Positions 59,960 through 64,000 of a stretch of DNA of 64,000 nucleotides are shown here, in pieces. Location of the stretch: contig JAJPJJ010000041.1 of the NCBI GenBank assembly GCA_021324295.1, forward strand, positions 1 through 64,000. Direction: 5' to 3'. The stretch's first letter is position 1; every line of letters begins with the position of its first letter. Position numbers and translations under genes: made by a program. Under the pieces are notes generated by a model. The model was not told where the DNA came from and made no database searches. It worked only from the letters and a program-made list of their open reading frames with translations. The DNA comes from Bacillota bacterium. Lineage in GTDB: Bacteria > Sysuimicrobiota > Sysuimicrobiia > Sysuimicrobiales > Segetimicrobiaceae.

Positions 59960-60840
59960 CGCGCAGCCACCATGCCGACGACGACAGCGCGCAACGGCGA
60001 GAGGTGATCGGAAAACACCCCCGTGGTCTTGCTGAGCGCCGCCACGAGCGCGAACGCGCCCACCAGCCCAACGCTGACCGCCCAGTCGCGGGCCCGGACC
60101 GGGTACTGCGCGCGGAGGTAGTCCGTGCGGCGCCCGCCCCCTGCGGGACGCCCGGACAGGGTGTAGCCTTTGGCGAACAACGCGTTGGAGATCTCGTCCG
60201 CGCGGCGCAGCGCGACGGCGAAGAGCGGTACCGTGTACATCGTGTACAGCTTGGCTTTTTCGACAACCGACAGGGATTCCAGATCCAGCCCCCGCGCCTG
60301 TTGGGCCTCCCGGATCGTCTTGAAGTCTTCCATGAACATGCCAGCGCTCCGCAGCGACAGCGCCGCAACGTAGCTGACCGCAAACGGCACGCCCAGGGAG
60401 CGGAGCGCCACGAGCGTGTCACGCTCGCGGTTGGTCGAAAAGTAGAGGATGGCGCCGAACAGCATGGCGATCAGCCGACAATAGCTGACGAACGCCCACC
60501 ACATGGGTTCGAAGTAGAACGTCGCTCCAACGGACCGGATCGGGGTGAGCGCCGTGCGATTGCCCGGTGCCAGAAACGCGACCCCAAACATGAAGATCGC
60601 GACTGTCACGAGGAGGGGCAGGTACCGCCTGACCTGCTGCATGCGGACCCGGCCCCACCACAGGAGGCCAAGCGTCACGAGGATCAGTCCTAGGTTGACC
60701 TCTGGCATATCGATGAAGAGTGGCGTGACCGAAAGAAAGATCAGCAGCGCCATGCGGCCGACCGGGTGGAATCGGTAGAACGGCGAGTCCGCCGGCACCA
60801 TCCCGAGCAGGGTCTTTTTGGCGATCTGCGCTTCGCCCAA
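59956..60840 (-). CDS. ECF transporter transmembrane protein EcfT
   Basis: A 294-residue membrane coupling protein. About five helices are followed by the two coupling helices: AQQARGLDLES (Ala-Arg-Gly motif, about residues 187-197) and LFAKGYTLSG (Lys replaces Arg in the second motif). The family uses these to clamp the EcfA pair. The gene follows the S component by 39 bases. A dedicated T component in the same operon makes this a group I ECF importer. Confidence 0.9.
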   Translation of the reverse strand: MGEAQIAKKTLLGMVPADSPFYRFHPVGRMALLIFLSVTPLFIDMPEVNLGLILVTLGLLWWGRVRMQQVRRYLPLLVTVAIFMFGVAFLAPGNRTALTPIRSVGATFYFEPMWWAFVSYCRLIAMLFGAILYFSTNRERDTLVALRSLGVPFAVSYVAALSLRSAGMFMEDFKTIREAQQARGLDLESLSVVEKAKLYTMYTVPLFAVALRRADEISNALFAKGYTLSGRPAGGGRRTDYLRAQYPVRARDWAVSVGLVGAFALVAALSKTTGVFSDHLSPLRAVVVGMVAAR

Positions 60841-60879
60841 GCGGCGCCAGCCTCCCCTCAGGACGTCCCGGCCGTCAGC

Positions 60880-61515
60880 CTACGCCCACCACCCTTTGGC
60901 AAAGGCCTTGCTGCGCAGCACCATCGGAGAGACGTACTTGAGCAAGATCGAGCCGAAGATCAGCGACGGCACGGAGTTGCCGAAGAACCATCCAAGCAGC
61001 GCGGTAGGCCTCGCGGATGCCGTGATCATGCCAAACCAAGTCAGCACGTAGGTCCCCCAGAACGCACCGAGAAAGTTCGCCAGTAGCACACCGATGACGA
61101 CCCAGACGAACCAGTCGCGAGAAGTCTGCAGGCGCGGATCGACCCTGAGCCAGCGAAATGCGGCCCCGGCAAGGAACGACTGCAGGAAGTTGGCGGGCAG
61201 GTACGCCGCAGAGACCGGGAGGGGCGCGGATCCGCTCAGGGCGTTAGAAATGAACGGGAAAAACATCCCGGCGAGCACGCCCCACCAGCCAAACCACACC
61301 CCGCCGACGGCCTGGACGGCCTGCCCCGGCCAGAACGCGGAGACGAAGCCGATCGGAACCGCGAGGCTCCCCAGGGTCCCGACGACGATCCCGATCCCGA
61401 TGAACAGCGCCAGCATCACAACGTGCACGATGCCGGGCTGTCGACGCTCGCCACGCTCAGTCGCCCAAACGGCCTCACCCGACGGGCCTACGGATGCCGT
61501 TCTCGGTACAGACAT
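60880..61515 (-). CDS. ECF transporter S component-like membrane protein
   Basis: A 211-residue protein with about six helices after a 30-residue cytoplasmic start (VHVVMLALFIGIGIVVGTLG is helix 1). Small hydrophobic proteins of this size before EcfT-EcfA-EcfA are the substrate-binding S components. The N-terminal helix lacks an obvious match to biotin, thiamine, riboflavin or cobalt S proteins, so the ligand is unknown; operon partners suggest a cyclic amide or its N-acyl or carbamoyl derivative. GAGGAGGAG precedes the ATG at 61515, and the promoter lies about 160 bases upstream. Confidence 0.8.
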   Translation of the reverse strand: MSVPRTASVGPSGEAVWATERGERRQPGIVHVVMLALFIGIGIVVGTLGSLAVPIGFVSAFWPGQAVQAVGGVWFGWWGVLAGMFFPFISNALSGSAPLPVSAAYLPANFLQSFLAGAAFRWLRVDPRLQTSRDWFVWVVIGVLLANFLGAFWGTYVLTWFGMITASARPTALLGWFFGNSVPSLIFGSILLKYVSPMVLRSKAFAKGWWA

Positions 61516-61649
61516 GGCCGCTCCTCCTCTCCCGCGCACCGGGCACGGATCCCCGCATGTACAGCCCCACCCATCCCGACTCACACAACCGTCCCGCTCG
61601 TGTCGCCCCACCCCACTCCGGCCGCAACACCCGCTGCCGACGGGCGACC

Positions 61650-61703
61650 TTGCCAGCGGGCCGATGTAGAATGTAGTATATCAGTTACCATCCCGCAGCA
61701 CAA
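61650..61703. promoter_or_regulatory. Face-to-face divergent promoters: ECF operon and GntR gene
   Basis: Minus strand: TTGTGC (61703-61698), a 17-base spacer and TATACT (61680-61675) drive the ECF operon. Plus strand: TTGCCA (61650-61655), an 18-base spacer and TAGTAT (61674-61679) drive the regulator gene. The two -10 boxes occupy the same bases, so one bound regulator dimer would block both. The overlap region GTAGTATATCAGTTAC is weakly symmetrical and is the likely GntR site. Confidence 0.65.
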
Positions 61704-61724
61704 GCCGCTCACGAGAGGGGACGC

Positions 61725-62501
61725 ATGCCGCTGCCGAAGCACGTGGATCGCATTGGACGGCCACTAGTCCGCGAACGCGTCTATACGACGCTGCGCGAGT
61801 GGATCGTCAGAGGCACGTTGAGGCCGAACGAGAAGATGCGAGATGCGGAGCTCGCAGCACGGCTCGGGGTCAGCCGGACGCCCGTCCGCGAAGCGCTGCA
61901 GCGGCTAGAAGACGAGGGGCTCGTCCAGACCGCGCCGAATCGCTGGACCCGTGTTTCTCCGGTGGATGTAGCCGACGCCCGCCGACTGTACCCCATCATT
62001 TGGTCGCTGGAGGTGCTCGCGGTCCGGATCGCTGGGGCGAGGTTGGACGCGCAAGACCTGAGAGAAATGGCCGAGGCCAACGACCGTCTCGCTCGAGCGC
62101 TACGGCAACGGAACGCTCCCGAAGCGTCGAACGCCGATCGCAGTTTCCACGCGGTGGTGGTGCGGCGCGCCCAGAACGTGGAACTGACCAGGATCCTTGG
62201 AGACCTTAAGACAAAGCTCCGCCGCCTCGAAAACACGTATTTTGAAGGCAGCGTCGTCGCGAGACCATCGGTAGTCGAGCATCGTCGTATTCTGGAGGCG
62301 CTCCGGCACCACCGGATCGAAGAAGCTGCACAAGCCCTGGAGGCCAACTGGCGGAACAGCCTCGGCCGATTGGCGCGCCACATCAAGCGAACAGCGATCC
62401 CGACGTCGCTCGCCTCCAAATCCACGGACAGCCCCCGGCGGGAAGCCGAAACGCCCGAGATATGGCAGTCAGGCCGGAGAGGGCCGCGACCGCGTTCATG
62501 A
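61725..62501 (+). CDS. GntR-family regulator, FCD (FadR-like) subclass
   Basis: A 258-residue regulator. The winged helix is at residues 15-80 (VYTTLREWIVRGTLRPNEKMRDAELAARLGVSRTPVREALQRLEDEGLV), and the helical FCD effector domain at about 90-230 (FHAVVVRRAQNVEL, VVEHRRILEAL). It is divergent from the ECF/amidohydrolase operon with shared promoter space, so it is probably the repressor of that operon, released by the transported compound or a breakdown product. Confidence 0.92.
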   Translation: MPLPKHVDRIGRPLVRERVYTTLREWIVRGTLRPNEKMRDAELAARLGVSRTPVREALQRLEDEGLVQTAPNRWTRVSPVDVADARRLYPIIWSLEVLAVRIAGARLDAQDLREMAEANDRLARALRQRNAPEASNADRSFHAVVVRRAQNVELTRILGDLKTKLRRLENTYFEGSVVARPSVVEHRRILEALRHHRIEEAAQALEANWRNSLGRLARHIKRTAIPTSLASKSTDSPRREAETPEIWQSGRRGPRPRS

Positions 62502-62874
62502 ACGTCGGGGAGGGTGGGGATCAGGACCCGAGCGCAAACCGGCCGGGGTCAGCGACCATCGTCCCATTGGGACCCCCGGCCGTCAGGGCCCGGCAATCGT
62601 CCACGGGTATACCCGGTGCGGTTCCTCTTCCGGAGACCCCGATGCAGCAGGGCGGCTGCGCCCCAAGTCCGAGAAAGCTGAGCGACGACGCGCCCGGTAC
62701 CTCCGGACCCGGACGCGCGGGGCGCACCTGCCGGCGGTCTCACTCCTCATCTGGTCGCCCACCGAGCCTCGTCCGTGTCAACCGCGCATTCAGTCTCACG
62801 CTCGAGAGGATCCGGGCGATCGATCGAGTGGTTATCGGAGGCACCGGCCTGCTACGGAGCCACCCCCAGAGCGC
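62502..62874. other. Intergenic region with a 12-nt palindrome
   Basis: 373 bases between convergent genes. The only feature is the perfect palindrome CGGGTATACCCG (62604-62615), whose centre GGTATACC is like sites of FadR-type GntR proteins. Its position after the GntR gene and before the 3' end of the nitrilase gene argues against a promoter operator, so its role is uncertain. Confidence 0.4.
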
Positions 62875-63738
62875 TCACGGCACGATGCGGCTCCCGAGGG
62901 TCCTGTCGTAGAAGTCTGTTCGCCGATCCTGCATAATGCTATTCAGTTCGTTCAACGTCTTCATGCGCCGCGACTCGGCGAGGTTGCAGTCGGCATAGAT
63001 CGTCTCCGGCTCGTCTGCGCTTGCCGGGCCCGCCAGCGGCCAACCGGCCGGGCTGACGACGACACTGCGCCCCAGGAATAGCTGTCCTCTTTCCGTTCCA
63101 ACACGATCGGCTGCTGCAACGTAGACGGCATTAGAGTGCGCTGCCGCCATGCACAAGTATACCGCCATGGGCCGCTCGTCAGGCGGCTGCGCTGGCATCG
63201 GAACCCAGTTCGTCGGGACACAGATGACATCAGCGCCCTGCACGGCCATCAACCGCATCGTCTCAGGGAACCAGACGTCGTAACAGATGGCCATACCGAC
63301 GCGCCCCAATGGAAGCGCAAAGACAGGAAACCCCAGATCCCCCGGTTCAAAGAACAGTTTCTCCTCGTACCACAGGTGCATCTTGCGATACGTCCCAACA
63401 TAACCGTCCGGGCCGACGAGCACGGCGGAGTTATATAGACGTCCGCCGGCCCGCTCCGCGATCCCGGCGGCGATGAACAAGCCCCGCGTCCGAGCGACCT
63501 CGATCCATGCCTGGGTCGTGGAGCCCTGAGGCACCTCTTCCGACAGCGCAAATGCCTCAGCCCGGGTATTAAACAGGTAGCCCGAGTTGCAAAGCTCCGG
63601 CATGACGCATAGTCTTGCGCCCCGGTCGGCCGCCAAATGCAACAGGCGAACCGACTCGGCTACGTTTTCCTCCTTGCGCCCGACGCGAGGCTCGAACTGA
63701 ATGCACGCGACCGTGATCAGACTCTCAGAACCACGCAT
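62875..63738 (-). CDS. Nitrilase-superfamily carbon-nitrogen hydrolase
   Basis: A 287-residue amidase of the nitrilase/N-carbamoylase superfamily. The catalytic triad is visible: Glu in VMPELCNSGY (about residue 44), Lys in TYRKMHLW (about 115) and Cys in AICYDVWFPE (about 149). Such enzymes cleave amides, including N-carbamoyl amino acids, in keeping with the hydantoin-type enzymes nearby. I chose the ATG at 63738; one at 63765 has a ribosome site too close to it. It is co-directional with the truncated gene upstream. Confidence 0.9.
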   Translation of the reverse strand: MRGSESLITVACIQFEPRVGRKEENVAESVRLLHLAADRGARLCVMPELCNSGYLFNTRAEAFALSEEVPQGSTTQAWIEVARTRGLFIAAGIAERAGGRLYNSAVLVGPDGYVGTYRKMHLWYEEKLFFEPGDLGFPVFALPLGRVGMAICYDVWFPETMRLMAVQGADVICVPTNWVPMPAQPPDERPMAVYLCMAAAHSNAVYVAAADRVGTERGQLFLGRSVVVSPAGWPLAGPASADEPETIYADCNLAESRRMKTLNELNSIMQDRRTDFYDRTLGSRIVP

Positions 63739-63863
63739 GCGCTCATGATCACCCTTCACACCCATCGCCTCCCGTGACACATGAGCGGTCGTCCAGCAAG
63801 CGATCTCGCTCTCATAGGTTCTATCCTCTTCTCGCGGCATGTGTCTCTGCGGGTTCTTCCCTC

Positions 63864-64000
63864 TCACCGGGCATAGAGGGCCCTGTCCAGTTCGCGGAGG
63901 TATGCCAAGATGGCGTGAAGCGGCATCACATCGGCGCTAATCATGTCCATGTCGAAGAGGTTCACCTGATGGGGCACTTCTGCCCGGTCTGCGACGGCCT
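63864..64000 (-). CDS. C-terminal end of an unidentified protein (5' end outside window)
   Basis: The minus strand is open from the window edge to a TGA at 63864-63866, encoding about 45 residues that include VNLFDMDMISADVMPLHAILAYLRELDRALYAR. The even codon use and amphipathic final helix suggest a real gene end. It lies upstream of the nitrilase on the same strand and may be its operon partner. No family is recognised from this short piece. Confidence 0.55.
   Translation of the reverse strand, partial: AVADRAEVPHQVNLFDMDMISADVMPLHAILAYLRELDRALYAR

Overview
The window is uniformly GC-rich (third codon positions almost always G or C), densely coded on both strands, and shows no phage, insertion-sequence or CRISPR features. 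The mix of oligopeptide ABC importers, amidohydrolases and deacylases, large AAA/TPR regulators of LuxR and BTAD type, an ATP-dependent DNA ligase, RtcB with archease, and a Sec-encoding SelW-like gene suggests an uncultivated soil or sediment bacterium from a high-GC phylum (Armatimonadota/CSP1-3-like, Rokubacteria-like or Chloroflexota-like). The sequence alone does not settle the phylum.

Layout. 1-8.6 kb: a plus-strand catabolic and transport operon (peptide-binding protein end, ornithine-cyclodeaminase-like, MmgE/PrpD, DppB/DppC permeases, CMD-family protein, AstE/AspA-like zinc deacylase, second peptide-binding protein). 8.8-14.7 kb: MBL-fold hydrolase, then a minus-strand block with DrrAB-type ABC exporter plus MarR regulator, zinc alcohol dehydrogenase, a small membrane protein and a hydantoinase. 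15-20 kb: a cyclic di-GMP-I riboswitch with promoter and terminator precedes a very large unrecognised protein whose frame is interrupted by one in-frame amber codon, followed by a second unrecognised protein. 20-29 kb: SnoaL-like protein, OsmC, SDR, and two very large ATPase regulators on either side of a methyltransferase. 30-35 kb: coiled-coil protein and a second peptide importer with a Tat-type binding protein. 35.6-41 kb: tRNA-Arg(CCU), archease, RtcB, cold-shock-domain protein, SelW-like selenoprotein and DNA ligase. 41.4-52.7 kb: DUF1326/DUF2182 pair, exported His/Cys protein, sugar-type binding protein, ArsR-ArsM, class III aminotransferase, creatininase-family protein, geranylgeranyl-reductase-like flavoprotein, homoserine-dehydrogenase-like protein, methyltransferase. 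52.7-62.5 kb: a tightly overlapping eight-gene minus-strand operon with a complete ECF-type importer (S, T and two ATPases), two amidohydrolases, a YgeY-type M20 hydrolase and a threonine-synthase-like PLP enzyme, divergent from a GntR/FCD regulator. 62.9-64 kb: nitrilase-family amidase and the 3' end of another gene.

Most unusual points: (i) c-di-GMP control of an undescribed giant protein pair, with an amber codon inside the coding frame; (ii) an in-frame UGA in a SelW-like protein, with a SECIS-like hairpin behind it, which ordinary gene calling would split; (iii) an ECF-transporter/hydantoinase/deacylase operon that looks like an undescribed scavenging pathway; (iv) a 40-nt leader element shared, ungapped, by two unrelated genes.
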